DNA of 64,000 nucleotides from Selaginella moellendorffii (lineage: Eukaryota > Streptophyta > Lycopodiopsida > Selaginellales > Selaginellaceae), in contig NW_003314312.1 in assembly GCF_000143415.4 (NCBI RefSeq), positions 69,159 to 133,158 of the forward strand, in the 5' to 3' direction. The position numbers were made by a program, and so were the translations under genes. The notes beneath the pieces were generated by a model that was not told the origin of the DNA, searched no databases, and saw only the letters and a program-made list of their open reading frames with translations. Shown in pieces: positions 41,019 to 53,700 of this stretch (the first letter of the stretch is position 1; the number at the start of each line of letters is the position of its first letter).

Positions 41019-41861
41019 TAGTTTGGTGGCACAGCACGGCAATTAAAGGTGGCAGTGTGTCGCTGAAGAGCACAGATCTGGCAGCTGCGAATCGCGAGAT
41101 CTGCGAGAGAAAGTAAGTGCTAGACTCGATTGTTAGATCGATCGATAGTTTAAATTTTGTTCTCCTGTTTTTTGTCGCTTTAATTCCTTGCTGATGGCTG
41201 AGAAGGACCAGAGATTATCGCCGGGCTCTTCTCTCAGACCGATCAGGGAAAAAGAAAGCAAAGAAAGAAAAAACAATTCTAGCGGACGTTGGAGTAGATG
41301 GAAGGCCCAGCTACTCATTCAAGTGAGCTACAGTGGTGTTGATTTCCTCAACGTTTACGAACAGCTCTTCTCCACTCGGTACTTGACTTTCGGCCTGCTC
41401 GATTTGGCTCGGCTCGGCTGCTTTAAAGGTTCCTACTGGTTTCTTGGACTGTTTCGGATCGGATCGGATTGGACGGACGGACAAAATCCATTCCCTAGAG
41501 TGTTGGAACCCGAGAGCAAGTCGAGAACGTTGGACAAGCTAGAAAGCAAGCAGGAAGGCAACGAGGCAACGAGAGACAAATTCGTCAACTTTTCATTAGA
41601 TGTACACAATAATTAGCAGCCAGCAGCAGCAGCCGCCACAGCAGTGGCAGCAGCAGCAGCAGCACAGGGAAGAAGGAAAAAACAAGAAGAGCTGGATGAT
41701 GTCGAAAAAAATGGACGAACCGGCAAGAGATCTCGAAAACTTTGAACGTCCCGCCCCGCTTTCTGAGAAAAAGGAAGAAGAAGCTGAAAGGAAACAAGAA
41801 GGAACAGGAAGTGTGTGCTCGCTCGCTCGCTCGTTTGATCGGGCTAGCGAGTTAGCGAAGC
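41019..41861. other. Convergent 3' flanks of CGR1 and PAL copy 1
   Basis: No gene seen. A CAG/CCG trinucleotide-rich tract at about 41,620-41,670 is longer than its counterpart in copy 2 (about 56,145-56,165). Confidence 0.5.
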
Positions 41862-44048
41862 TCAAAAACTGGGCGTTCCGGACCAGCCATCGAGACACTT
41901 CAACAAGGGAGTAACAAGCTTCCCCTGACAGATGGCATCGTAGACTTTCGTGAAGTCCTCGCCGGGCGTTCCACTCTTGGTCCCCATGAGCAGCGCAGTC
42001 CCGGCACCTTTCCTCACAAACTCATACAGCGGCGCCGAGGCACAGTCGAAGATCCGGTTTGGCAGCACCGCGTTACCGCTCTCGTACGCCTCCCTGGCCG
42101 CCGGGACCTCCACACTCAACGCCGCCTTGAGCTCCTCCTCGAACAGCCCGATCTTGTGCAACACCGAGGAGCTCGTCTCCTTCTCGTCCCCGATGTTCTT
42201 CAGGGCGTGCTCGACGAGAACCTGGCGGAGCTTCTGCATGAGCGGGTATCCAGCGCTGGCCGGATCATCGATGTAGGTGAAGACGTGCTGGTTGTCCACC
42301 ACGGACAGGAGCTCCTTCTCGCAGAAGCGCGACGGCAGCAGCGCTCCGGCAGCCCCGGTGGTGAGCGTCTTCTTAACGGCGTGAGAGACGGTCTGCTTCA
42401 CGGTGGCTTGCAAGTTCTCCTCGAGGTGGCGGAGGTCGATGGCCTGGCACAGCGCCACCAGATACGTCGACGACATGAGCTTGAGGATGTCGAGAGCTTC
42501 CACCGTCTTGCGAGCCGAGACGAGGCCGAGAGAGTTCACGTCCTGGTTGTGCTGCTCGGCGCTCTGGACGTGGGTGGTGACCGGGTTGGCCAGGTACTGG
42601 AGCTCCGAGGTGTACGAGGCCATGGCGATCTCGGCACCTTTGAAACCATAGTCCAAGCTCGGGTTGGATCCGCCGCTGAGGTTGGAAGGCAGGCCGTTGT
42701 TGTAGAAGTCATTGACGAGCTCCGAGAACTGCGCGAACATGAGCTTCCCGATGGCCGCCACCGCCAGGCGCAAGTTATCCATGGACACACCGATGGGCGT
42801 CCCCTGGAAGTTGCCACCGTGGAGGGCCTTGTCGCGAGCAACGTCGATGATCGGGTTGTCATTCACGGAGTTGATCTCGCGCTGGATGGAGTGAGTGGCG
42901 TGGCGGATGACCTCGATCTGGGGGCCGAGCCACTGCGGGGAGGTGCGCAGCGCGTAGCGGTCCTGCTTGGGCTTCTTGAGGGGGTCGGTCTCGTGGAGCT
43001 TGGCGGCGGCCTTCATGTAGGAGCTCCCGGCGAGGACGTGCTCCATGATGGCGGCGGCCTCGATCTGGCCGGGGTGGTGCTTGAGCTTGTGCGTCAGCGG
43101 ATCCGTGAACTCGGGCTTGCCTTGCATCGCCTCGCAGAACATCGCGGACAGGATCTCGGCCAGGAGCGCCAGGACGTTGGCATCGAAGCAGGCGATGGAG
43201 GCCACCGCCGCGCCCACTGCCGTGCCGTTGACGATGGCGAGGCCTTCCTTGGGCTGGAGCTCGAACGGCTGCTCCACGCCGACGAGCTTGAGCGCCTCGG
43301 CGCTGGTGACGACCTTCCCATCCGGCAAGACGGCGCGCGCGTTGGATCGGCCGGTGAGCAGCCCGGCAATGTAGCTGAGAGGAACGAGATCGCCCGAGGC
43401 AGTGATCGTCCCGCGGAGTGGGATCCGCGCCACGATGCCCGAGTTGACGAGCTTCTCCATGGCGGACAGTATCTCCCACCGGATGCCCGAGTAGCCCTGG
43501 AGGAGCGTGTTGGTGCGCACCAGCATCGCGGCGCGCGCGAAGGCCAGCGGGAGAACGTTGGTCGAATCGTCCTCGCTGAAGATCCCGGCGTTGAGGAAGC
43601 GGATGAGCTCGCGCTGGAGCTCCACGCCCTGGTTGGTCCGGCGGTGGGAGGTGGCGCCGAATCCAGTCGTGACGCCGTAGGTGTCGGTCCCCTTCATCGC
43701 ATTGTCGAGCACCCAGTTGGAGCTCTCGTCCACCCTCTTCTTGGCAGCGGCGGAATCCAAGCGTACCTGGGCTGCGGCGCCGCGCTTGGCCACCGCCGCC
43801 ACCTGGGCGATGGTGAGCGTGGTGCCCTCAATCGGGAAGCTGGGCTTGGCGGCGCCGTAGACGGTGTGGACCATCTCGCGGACCTCCTCGAGGTGGCTAC
43901 CCGACATCGCCGCCGCGGCCTTCTTCCAGCTGAGGGGATCGGAGGTGTCGTAGCGCGGAGTGGAATTGGGGAGGCAGAGCGTGGGATCTGGCGACACCCG
44001 GACGAGCGGCGAGTAGGAGGAGGTTGTGTCGCTGCCGTTGGCCACCAT
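41862..44048 (-). CDS. PAL: Phenylalanine ammonia-lyase, copy 1
   Basis: An intronless frame of 728 residues from MVANGSD; an upstream extension to 44,330 begins with GTG and is rejected. PAL deaminates L-phenylalanine to trans-cinnamate, the entry step of phenylpropanoid metabolism. The MIO cofactor triad Ala217-Ser218-Gly219 lies in [17 protein letters not shown]. The lid-loop tyrosine is present as Tyr124 in [11 protein letters not shown] and the selectivity position is Phe151 in [11 protein letters not shown], as expected for a true [11 protein letters not shown], the HxxGNFQGTP region and the C-terminal shielding region are intact. A TATA box lies about 310 bp upstream. Intronless PAL genes are known in early-diverging land plants. 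This copy looks fully functional. Confidence 0.96.
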   Translation of the reverse strand: MVANGSDTTSSYSPLVRVSPDPTLCLPNSTPRYDTSDPLSWKKAAAAMSGSHLEEVREMVHTVYGAAKPSFPIEGTTLTIAQVAAVAKRGAAAQVRLDSAAAKKRVDESSNWVLDNAMKGTDTYGVTTGFGATSHRRTNQGVELQRELIRFLNAGIFSEDDSTNVLPLAFARAAMLVRTNTLLQGYSGIRWEILSAMEKLVNSGIVARIPLRGTITASGDLVPLSYIAGLLTGRSNARAVLPDGKVVTSAEALKLVGVEQPFELQPKEGLAIVNGTAVGAAVASIACFDANVLALLAEILSAMFCEAMQGKPEFTDPLTHKLKHHPGQIEAAAIMEHVLAGSSYMKAAAKLHETDPLKKPKQDRYALRTSPQWLGPQIEVIRHATHSIQREINSVNDNPIIDVARDKALHGGNFQGTPIGVSMDNLRLAVAAIGKLMFAQFSELVNDFYNNGLPSNLSGGSNPSLDYGFKGAEIAMASYTSELQYLANPVTTHVQSAEQHNQDVNSLGLVSARKTVEALDILKLMSSTYLVALCQAIDLRHLEENLQATVKQTVSHAVKKTLTTGAAGALLPSRFCEKELLSVVDNQHVFTYIDDPASAGYPLMQKLRQVLVEHALKNIGDEKETSSSVLHKIGLFEEELKAALSVEVPAAREAYESGNAVLPNRIFDCASAPLYEFVRKGAGTALLMGTKSGTPGEDFTKVYDAICQGKLVTPLLKCLDGWSGTPSF

Positions 44049-44357
44049 TTTCGCTTCTTCCCTGTGAGCTTCTCCTGGATCGATCGATTGAGGGAGGATT
44101 TGTCTAGCTCCTGCAGCAGGGGAGGAATGAAAAGCCCAAATTGAGAGCGCCGCTAAATCGAGCTCCTGCCAATGCACAAGACGAGGATGCGTGGAATCGA
44201 TTGCCCGGCCTTGCCCTGTTCTCCGATCGAATCGCCCTCTCTTTGCTCGGATCGAATCGAATGTTTGCGCTCTTCTTTGTGTGTTCTTCCTCTTCTTTTG
44301 TGCGTTGGAAAAAGAGAGAAGAGAGAACACTGATCTGTGCCAGCGTTTGAACTACCC

Positions 44358-44363
44358 TTTATA
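44358..44363 (-). promoter_or_regulatory. TATA box of PAL copy 1
   Basis: GGGTATAAAGGG on the minus strand, preserved at the matching place upstream of PAL copy 2. ATCCGACGGC lies about 30 bp further upstream (44,393-44,402). Confidence 0.55.
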
Positions 44364-44419
44364 CCCGCGCTGCCGCCCTCGGATGAGGGCCCATCCGACG
44401 GCTGCACTGTCATGGCCAT

Positions 44420-46384
44420 GGCCATGACCGGCATGACGTGGCAGACCGGATGCTCTAAGAATATTCCGGGCCGCGTGGGCGAATGGTCACCAACCTACGG
44501 CGGAGATGACCGGGCAGTCAAGCAAGCGCTGCGCGCCGCGCGTTCGATGCGGTCCATGCTGGGCACTTCCACTGCTAGTTCGCTGTAGGGAAATAAAACA
44601 CATGGGCCAGTCAACGGTAGAACCCGCACCACTTCCGTACGAGCTGTGGGAATTGTTTTATTGGGTTTAGAGCCTAAATTAGCATTACCACCTTATCAAA
44701 GTAGCATTTAAGGAATTATGCAAACAATGGTAAAATGCACCTTTTGAAGAAGAGTATAAAGTAAAAGCAAATGAGATTTAAATATGGTGGTGTGAAGGTG
44801 GTATAAGTTATGTACCGTAACTTGAGTCTTAATTGAGGTGGGGGGAAGTTAGGATATTCTAATGGGGACATCCCTATCTACCAACCGCGGCGTCCAGGTG
44901 GACGGCCGGATTGTCAAGCCCGCGTGGCGGACGGGTGGATGGACTTGACCCGCCGGCAAAGCCCTACCTGCCGGTCAATGCGTGGCATGGGGGGCATGGG
45001 GGCATGGGGCCATGGGGGGCATGCTGGGTCATGGTGACGTGGAGCCCTAAAAGGTCGATGCGAGGTGACGTGGGCAAAGCACCGCCTTTGTATGTGTTGT
45101 ATGATTCTCTTCCACGTCGCCCTGCTAATATCTTTTTTCTCTACTTTCTTGTGTGTGTGTGTGTGCGTGCGTGTGTGGGGTTGTTACGTGCTGCGAGGAG
45201 AGACCAGCCATCTCCCCTCTATGTTTCAGTTTTTTGTTTGCCCTAGAGTTATTTTCTCTCTTCCTTGATTTTCCAGGCCCCTCTCGTCGCTCCAGTCCAG
45301 GGGATTCTGCAACACACCACATGCCCAGGTTGGCGAAATCGATTCCGACACAATCCTTCTCGAGCGGCTCGAAACTTTCCGCGAACCCTAAGCTCCTAAG
45401 CATTGGTCGTGATTTTCAGATCCAGGTGAGAACCAGCTAACCCTGCATGAAGACATTAAATTTAAATACCGAGGCACGAAGGCAGCACGGTACGGGAGGC
45501 AAACGCCAGAAACCTTACAAAAAGAACGATTATTAAGATCGATGTGTTGTGTGTGCGTGCCAAACTTCAACACGACTCTCGATCCAACGGACAGTCGAAA
45601 GAGGGTAACGTGAACAACGTGGGATGCCTCTCATGCACACATTCTTCTCGTTGTCTCGTTTGTCCTGCTGTATCGCCCATCTCATCACTCTAGATCAGTC
45701 AGGGCCGTAAATCAAGTGAAAGGTAGCGCAACAAAGAAAACCTCGTTGATCTACTTGTAGAACCCTTATAAAAATCATACATAGACTTTAATAGTATAAA
45801 TTATTTAAAGACTTTGGTTGAAACTGGATGTTCACTTGTTGACCGGTCAGCCTCTCGTGCAAGGAATTCGCAGACTTGGGTAGATAGATAGATGGATAGA
45901 TAGACGCAGGACTTCGTAAGAGATTAACGGATTCGCGTGGCAATCTTTTTGCCCGGAGACAACAACAAGAGTGGTGTGGGCGCACCCACGAAAGCTTTGC
46001 TCTCCTTTTCTGGGTTTTCTGCCTTTATCAGCAAAAGGAATGGTAAACGTTTAAAAAAAAAAAAAGACGCTATTTGTGTGTGTCTCTTTCAAGTGGCATT
46101 TGTTTTACACGACACACTAGAAAGTGAAATCTTGTGCTGTGCTGATGATAGCCCACACCATCTATTATGAATCCATCCCAAAGCAAAAATCTAGATAGTG
46201 ACAATCAAGTGCGGGATACCTACCCTTCAAGGGCGTCCTGTGGAATCTAACAACCTCCGCAAACGATTCGCTGGGCTCAAGATTGTGATTCGGCGGTAAA
46301 AAGCATAGTAAATCCTCCGCCAGCTTTTCAAAGGACATAATACCGGCACTGGGAATCTTGTCCCGTCAAACGTAGGTCTTTGAT
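44420..46384. other. PAL copy 1 upstream region and spacer to PPR pseudogene
   Basis: No gene recognised. It contains a TG-rich microsatellite at about 45,150-45,180 and a GATA/GATG tetranucleotide run at about 45,884-45,905. The stretch 45,380-45,800 aligns with 59,650-60,030 of copy 2. Confidence 0.55.
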
Positions 46385-46387
46385 TCC

Positions 46388-47895
46388 ATGCCAGATCAGA
46401 GCCTAGCATCCTGGAATTCCTTGCTGGAAAACATGGCATCTTGTTCCTCTTTCGACGACACAAAGAGGGTGTTTGATTCCATGAAGAGAAGGAATCTTTT
46501 CTCTTGGACGGTGATGCTAACGGGATATGCCCGAACTGGGGATCTGAAGGGCATGAACGCTATGCCCGAGAGGAATCTCATGTCGTGGACGGTCGCGATT
46601 AGTGGGTTTGGTTCCAACGGCAAGATCCAGCAAGCAAAGAGTCTTGTTTGACTCGATGCTAGAGTGGAATCTCGTCGCCATAAATGGGCATTTCTCCAGA
46701 AGGAAGGCTATCTCGCGAGCTTACGCTCAGGAATCAACGATGGTAGCGGCATTTGGCCAGGATCCTCTTCTTCTGGGCGAAACGAGAGATCTCTTTGATC
46801 GCATGCCGGAGCACAACATTGTGTCATGGCCAGTGATGCCGACGTCATACGGTCGCGCTGGACACGTCACTCAAGCACAGGGCATCTTTCATCAAATGCC
46901 TGGACGAGACCTGGCAGCGTGGAATGCCATGCTGGCAGCATTGCCCAAGATGGGCAAACCTTACACGTAATTAACTTGTTTGGGCAAATGCCTGTGCACG
47001 ACGTAGGATCCATGTCAGTCATGGTAGACACGCTGGCACGGTGTGGAAGCTTGAGGAAGCAAAGGAAATATTTGATCAGTCCGCGCTCGGTACAGGCTAC
47101 TAAATGATGCAAATGCCTGTGCACGACGTAGGATCCATGTCAGTCATGGTAGACACGCTGGCACGGTGTGGAAAGCTTGAGGAAGCAAAGGAAATATTTG
47201 ATCAGGTCCGCGGCTGGTGCATCTCCTCTTGGACGTCGATGATCTTTGCATATACCTCGTTCGGGTATTTTGAAGAAGCAGAGGCTTTATTTTATACAAT
47301 GCCCGAAGTAGATACCATAGCCCGAAACGCATTTATTTCATCTTTAGCACTTAATCTCAAACTTGCTAGTGCAGTTCGTGTTTTTCACAGGGCTAACCAG
47401 AGAGACATAACAACTTGGAACACCGTTCTTTCTGCATTTGCCCGCGATGGGCATCTGCAAGAAGCTGAAAAAGTTTTCCGATCGATGCCGGAGCGCGATC
47501 TCGTGAGCTGGAATTCAGTGCTGGAGGCATATGCGGGGCAAGGCAAGCCAGCCCAAGCGATCGGATTCTTCTACGAGCTTCAGCAGCAGTGGATCCCGAG
47601 CGCAATCAGCGTTGTTTGCTTCTTGGTTATGACACGGGACTTCGGATTGGAGGCAACCAAGCAGCACTACAGCTGCGTGATCGATCTCCTGTGCCGGGCA
47701 GTCGTTTTGGCGAATGCCCAAGCCGTGATTGCTGAAATGCCCAGCGTTCCTGATCTTGTCGATTGGCATTGCGTGCTCGCGTTTTGTTCCAGTGACAAAA
47801 ACCTTGAACAAGGAAGAGTGTGTGCCATGTCTGTTCTTGAGATGGAACCAAACAACGCTGCTGCTTACGTCTCGTTGTCACAAACATTGATCTAA
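46388..47895 (+). pseudogene. PPR protein pseudogene, copy 1
   Basis: The sequence encodes short S-type PPR motifs (RRNLFSWTVMLTGYARTGDL, ERNLMSWTVAISGFGSNG, RDLVSWNSVLEAYAGQGKPA). The frame is broken by several small deletions (for example near 46,650 and 46,690-46,735) and by a partial tandem duplication at 46,985-47,208. The 3' part is open from 47,104 to the stop at 47,893-47,895 and ends in an E-like region (HYSCVIDLLCRA, then DWHCVLAFCSSDKN). A stop follows without any DYW domain. Compared with copy 2 it also lacks 30-100-bp blocks. It probably descends from an organelle RNA-binding protein gene. Confidence 0.8.
46985..47208 (+). repeat. Partial tandem duplication within PPR pseudogene
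   Basis: About 99 bp starting CAAATGCCTGTGCACGACGT is present at 46,985 and again at 47,110, 125 bp apart. Copy 2 has only one such unit (near 63,100), so this arose after the segmental duplication. Confidence 0.85.
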
Positions 47896-48066
47896 ACTCC
47901 CCGCCAAGATTTAAACTTTGGGCTGACGTGGCGCGCATTTATTGGTAGCGGGTTGCCTCGGCTCGGAAGGAACCCTAGAAAGGGATCGGATGTGCGCAAG
48001 ATCCCAGGAGCAGCAAGGAGGAGCAAGAACAATCTCCTTCCTCCATGGCCGCGGCTGGGTGAGGAA

Positions 48067-49807
48067 GATGATCAACAATGCATTGCTGGAAAAGGTGTCG
48101 TCGTCATCGCCATCGTCTTCTTCTTCGTCGGCTTCCGGTGGTGGTGGGAATGACAGTTGAAGGAACTCCGGGGAAAGCTCCGGGGGCATGATTCCTGTGG
48201 AGCCACCGTCACCTCCCATTCCACCAGACACCCACGTCACGCGCTCACACAAGAAATCGTCCAAGCACAACTCTGGATCGAGCTACTCGCTGGGTGACAC
48301 GAGCCGGAGATGGGGTGGTTCCAATCTCGGGAGGAATTTGTCTTCTCCTCGTGAGATCTCCGAGGAGCTTGACAAGTTCGTCATCGGCCAGGAACGAGCC
48401 AAAAAGGTGTGATAGTGCTCGTGTTCTTGCTTTTATCTTAACGTTTGGTTGTTCTTCTCTTCCAGGTGTTGTCTGTGGCAGTCTATAATCACTACAAACG
48501 GATTTACTTTGAGAGTTTAAGAAATGAAGTTGCCAAAGCCGCTGTTATGGGAGAGTACGCAACATTTTTTCTATTCCTATACCAACAAGTGCTTGCATCG
48601 TTTTTCAGATCAGAGGAATTTAATGAGAGCGTAGCATTGAATGCCAATGCGTCTCGAGACGATGAAGTTGAGCTTGAGAAGAGCAACGTGCTGTTGCTCG
48701 GTCCTACTGGCTCTGGTACCGATGCTTTACACAAGATTCCATGCAAGCTCATCTTGATTTTTTGCAGGGAAGACATTGTTAGCTAAGTCAAAGTTTGTGA
48801 ATGTTCCCTTCATAATTGCAGATGCTACGACGCTCACACAGGCAAGATTCAATCAACAAATTTTCTAAGATGCATGCAAGGAAATTTTGTTTGAGCTTGG
48901 CTCCTTTTTAGGCAGGGTATGTTGGAGAAGACGTGGAACCGAGTTCAACGTAAATGCAGCTCAGCAAGGAATAGTCTACGTTGACGAAGTCGACAAAATT
49001 ACCAAAAAGGTATGATCAAAATCCATTTTTCTTTCTTTCTTTCGGCCTGACTTTTCTCCAGTGCAGTCAGAAAGCCTCGACATTGGAAGGGACGTGAGCG
49101 GTGAAGGTGTTCAACAAGCACTGCTCACAATTTTGGAAGGAACTGTAAGGAGCTGAAATTCTATTCTCATTGCAAAGGCTTCTGGGGTAATCAACTCGTT
49201 CAGTGAGTGTGTACAGATTGTTAACGTCCCTAAGAAAGGAGCTAGAAAGCATCCTCGTAGCGATCACACCCAGGTTCGCTGTGGGGTTCTATCTTTCAGC
49301 TTTGATTTATTTAACCATGCCTACTTTCAGATTGATACGAAAGAAATCCTTTTTATATGCGGGGGAGCTTTTGTGGATCTGAAGAAAACGATTGCAGAGA
49401 GGTTAGTGGTTGCAAAGATTTTAGTTATCATATCTAAAGCAATATCCCAGGAGACAAGATTCGTCTATCGGTTTTGGGGCACCAGTGCGAGCCAATATAA
49501 GAAACAACGGTGGTACAACCAGTGCGACGGTTGCTTCATCCTTGCTTGAAAAGGTTTGGTCCACTTTACGGCTTTAAAATTTAGAGATCTCTCTTTTCTC
49601 TTGAGTAGGACGAGAGCAGTGATCTCATTTCATATGGATTGATACCAGAGTTTATTGGACGCTTTCCAGTGATTGTGAGCCTTTGTGCTTTGAACGAGGA
49701 TCAAATGACTTATATTTTACAGCATAACCTTTGCAAGCGGGCAGGTTCTCATGACGCGTAAGAACGCATTGGGGAAACAGTACACCAAGCTCTTTGCAGT
49801 GAACGAC
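48067..49807 (+). pseudogene. Truncated ClpX pseudogene (AAA+ unfoldase)
   Basis: Exon pieces follow plant ClpX: ELDKFVIGQERAKKV, LSVAVYNHYKRIYFESL, LEKSNVLLLGPTGSG|GKTLLAK with an intron in the Walker A site, FVNVPFIIADATTLTQ, GYVGEDVE, and NAAQQGIVYVDEVDKITKK (Walker B). Later pieces are [31 protein letters not shown]-like sequence, RRQDSSIGFGAPVRAN and YGLIPEFIGRF. Intact ClpX unfolds substrates for ClpP in mitochondria. Damage here includes an in-frame TGA at 48,158-48,160, loss of the segment after GYVGEDVE (near 48,938) with a frameshift, and two residues missing after GKTLLAK. The copy stops at the duplication junction (49,835) just after the exon ending KLFAVND. The intron at 48,842-48,910 has a GC donor. 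Confidence 0.85.
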
Positions 49808-50132
49808 GTAAGAGATGTCTCAAAACCAACTCAAGATTGATCATGGCTTGTTCCAATTGGAATCAAGATGAGAGCTCTTTTACTTTCTTCGTTTATCGTT
49901 TATCATCTCATTCTTTTGATCGATCGCGCGATCAAAAAGAGAATTTTGGAATTCCGGAACTCAAATCGTGGCTGGGAGTGAAATTGCGATCAATGCAGGC
50001 TGTTCTATGTGCGCTAAGCAGCGGCGAGAAAACCCACGAGCGCGATTTTGCTAAGCAAATCCCACAAAGCACCAAGAACACCAAGAACAGGGGAGGACAC
50101 CATTTAAATGGAGAGAGGAGTAATTTTCTTAC

Positions 50133-50194
50133 CTGGACGATTCGGTGAGCTCGATGGTAGGACGTGCAAGCGGAGCAGAGTGGATTCTTGGCGA
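50133..50194 (-). pseudogene. PLATZ exon-1 remnant in copy 2
   Basis: 62 bp corresponding to 39,358-39,419, encoding [18 protein letters not shown] with its splice donor. The rest of exon 1 and its upstream DNA (about 450 bp) are deleted, and exons 2-3 lie outside the duplicated unit. It cannot be functional. Confidence 0.85.
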
Positions 50195-50544
50195 GGCAAA
50201 AACAAGACGGCTCTCAGGGCGATCGAAGCGATTCGAATTCCAGCGATTAAAAGAGATGGATCGATCGTTGGACGGGGAAAGAAGAGGAAGAAGGAAGGAG
50301 GCAAACATTTGAGAACAAGATTGATAGAAATTAATATCACACAACACACACAGCACACACATTACATTGCATCAGCTGATGCCGTCCATTCGTTTCATCC
50401 GATGGCCGCCAACGCCTCGGAATTAAACACCGTCGGATTCTAGCGGCCATCCAACGGCCAATAGCAAAGAGCCCGCCTGACCGTCCAATGCTGCATCCGA
50501 CGGCTGGCGATCAATAAGGCGCTTTACAATAAGGAAAATGTGAT

Positions 50545-50716
50545 TGGAATTTTTCATATGAAATGGAATACATAAATATATATATAAATTAGCTTTAAAT
50601 CCCTAATTTATATACAGAAGTGAATGGTTCCGATTGAAATCAATTTACTACTACTAAAATCCCTTTACATAAATATTATTATTCATAACTGTACATTTGG
50701 ACCTTACATCATCCCT
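50545..50716 (-). repeat. Putative 3' LTR of gypsy element
   Basis: Diverged direct repeat of 54,822-54,992. Shared blocks include GAAATGGAATA-like, ACTACTAAAATCCC and TGTACATTT-like sequence. Boundaries are approximate. Confidence 0.55.
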
Positions 50717-53700
50717 TCCTCTCATAATGATAAAAGACTATTAGGGTTCTCTCATGGATAGGCTAGGATCTAGAAGAATATCAAGAGGAGGCATTAGTGG
50801 ATCTATATGTAGTATAAATTGTTTTTTATCCCTTTGTATGAAGTGTTTTAATTGTTGCACATACATAATTTCTGAAGGATTAGCTTGTTAAATGTTATAC
50901 CGAACGTCATAAACTTATAGTTCCACTTGCCGCAACACCTAATATAGTCCTTTTCACTAAGCAAGGAACCTTAAATAAACCATGTGCATCGATAGTTCGT
51001 GGCAATTGCAAAAGTAAATTCAACTCCATTGGTAATATTGGATCATGACCATATAAGAGTTTATATGATGAAACATTAATAAAATTCTACACTTTTGTGA
51101 CATACACATATTGAAGAAATAACAAATAACAATCTCAATTTGAACGTTAAAAGTTTACGTACTTCACGATCATCCCTTTGAAAGTTAGAACAAACTATTC
51201 CACCAAACTGTTTAATTGTGGATAAACACTTGTGAAAGTGTGGCGTATCCCCAATAGAGACATCAAAACATGAAATACCTTAGTTATAAATGCGGGACCA
51301 TTATTTGAAAGAATTTGCTCTGAATAAAAATGCTAGAACACCATTTTATTGAGGAGGAAGTATCCAACAGTAGTTGCAGATGCGCTAGCAAGAGCATTAA
51401 CTTCCACAAAATGAGTTAAGTAATTAGAAGCAATATAACATACTCATTGCCAATAGTCAATCATAGAAAAAGCCCCATTAGATTAAACACCACCAATTCA
51501 AATGGATAGGAAACTGCAATTAACTCCAACCATCTTTCTGTAATATGAGAGGGAATATTACAAGCTTGGCATCAAACATAGCTATGGATATACTAGATAA
51601 CATTACGTCACATCTCTAGCTAATAAAAAGACCTATATAGCTTCTCAGTCATACAACGATGTCCTATATGCTTGCCTAAAATAAGAGAATCATGGTAGGC
51701 TATGGAGAAAAGGTGGAATAAAGATTGAAAGCATCATTAGTTGTAAATGATCATCAAAAAAAAAAAATTGTTCTCAAAGCGATAAAAAAAAATTGTTCTC
51801 AAAGCGAAAATGAGAATGTAAATGCTAAAATGGCAAATCATCAGCACGTAATGCAAGATTCTTAAACCCATCACAAAGCCTTTGAATTCACATCTCAATC
51901 TTTTAAGTCTCATGAACCTTGTCAAGAGAAGTGGTAAATTTGTGCTCTGCGCCTTGTGGATACTGAACATCAAGTATAGCAACCACTGATGGCATAGAAT
52001 CCTCATATAAAAACTTCATAGATGCTAGAATAATAAATTCGTTAAAAACATGAGAAGAGAGTGAAGAAGAAAGAGGAGCTCGAAAAAGAATATCAGTATC
52101 AGCCATAAAACTCTCTAAGCAATGAACAATATCAAAATCATACATCTAAAGCTTTAAATCCCACCAAGCAATACGACTAACCAAGTTTTTTTGCTTTAGT
52201 AATGAAGTAATTGCAACATGATCACCTTTTAATAATGTCCAAGAAACATGTAGATATGTATAAAGTTTCTCAAAACCCCAAAATGTTGCTAAATATTTCT
52301 TCTTTATCGTGGAGTAATTCATCTCTGCTAGTTGTAATGTACGACTAATATATATATTGGGATGGCACTAACCAGGCACACTCAGGCTCTCTTGCATCAA
52401 CATGCTTCCAAAATCGATATCAGAAGCATCCACACACAAAATGAAAAGCCGAATGTAGTCAAGATATACCAAAACTGGAGGAGTCATCAATAACTCTTTG
52501 AGATCCATAAATGCCCACTCACAGTCTGCAGATCAAACGAAATAAGACATTAACAACTTCAGCAATGCTCATAATGGTGCAATGCAATCAGAAAGATGAT
52601 CAACAAAACAATTGGAATACTACACCTTGCTCAGGAAATGCTACACATCATTCACACATTTTAAAGTAGGGAACTTTAGAACAACCACAAGTTTGTCATG
52701 ATCAATTTGAAAACCCTCACAAGAAATATGGTACCCAAGATAAATCATGTCCTTAGACCCAAATACACATTTCGACTGCTTCAGCTTTAAACTAACTTTC
52801 CGTAACTGATCCAACACTTTACAAACATCATGGACGTATTCCTCTCATGCCCCTCCGAATGAATTAAAACATCATCGATGAAGTCAGTAATTACTTCTAG
52901 TATATCACAAAAAACCTCGTCCACCATCCACTAGAAAGTTGTTGGAGCAATGTTCAAACCAAACAGCATCACCAAAAACTCCTACAAGCCAAATGGTGTA
53001 CAAAATATAGTCTTAAAAATATTTTCTTCAGCCATCAGTATTTGCCAGTACCCCGAAGCAAGATTTAATTTGGTGAACCAACAATTTCTCCCTAGACGAT
53101 CCAAGAGATCAACAATGTGAGGAAGAGGGTATACATCCGGGATTGTCACTTAATGTAATAGATGATAGTTCAACCACTGCAACACAAAGACTATCAAAAG
53201 AATTGGAGAAGATAAAATAGAAATATAAAAGGAAGTAATGGGGAAACAAAAGTAAAAAGTACTAAAGTGAGAGGAAAGGAAGAAATATAAAGAAGTATGA
53301 GATAAGGGGGAGAAGCCTTAAAGTCACACTCGGCATGATTGCACTGCAATCAATCTATACTAAGGATGAGGTCAAAAGCTTGATTCGGCACCGCCTGTAA
53401 TGATTGCAACTCAAGCTCAAGATCGCCCATATACATAACCATGTTCACCTCATCCCGTGCACATATGTGTATATTGCCGTTGCCATAAAAAATGAAAATT
53501 GGCTTTGCCACACAATATAGATATAGATGGTAACATATGGCAATAGGCCAAGCAATAGAAAATAAACTCAAGTCTATATCAACTAACACAAAGAGAATAA
53601 TAGAAGATATTTTCTTATAAAAATGAATTTGGAAAGTAAACACTAAATGAACTGGTGCCGAGTGAACCCCTTGATGATACTCTCGAAAGAAAGATGAAGG

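Larger units (their letters stand above)
39039..49835 (+). repeat. Tandem segmental duplication, copy 1 (10.8 kb)
   Basis: The sequence from ATTGATCATGGCTTGTTCCA at 39,039 recurs from 49,836. The order PLATZ exon 1, CGR1, PAL, PPR is then repeated in the same orientation. Copy 1 ends inside a ClpX intron exactly where copy 2 begins, so the unit is 10,797 bp in copy 1. Confidence 0.92.

Noticed and set aside
42156-44144. Long open frame (over 600 codons) antisense to PAL copy 1, and a 428-codon one antisense to PAL copy 2
   Set aside because: Produced by GC-rich third codon positions of PAL. The translation is low in hydrophobic core patterns and mirrors PAL codon use. PAL itself is certain.
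44049-44330. N-terminal extension of PAL copy 1 (and the matching one in copy 2)
   Set aside because: The extension starts with a non-ATG codon, lies downstream of the TATA box as 5' UTR, and has no PAL homology.
45149-45180. TG microsatellite and nearby GATA run
   Set aside because: Ordinary simple-sequence repeats without further structure; mentioned only as landmarks.
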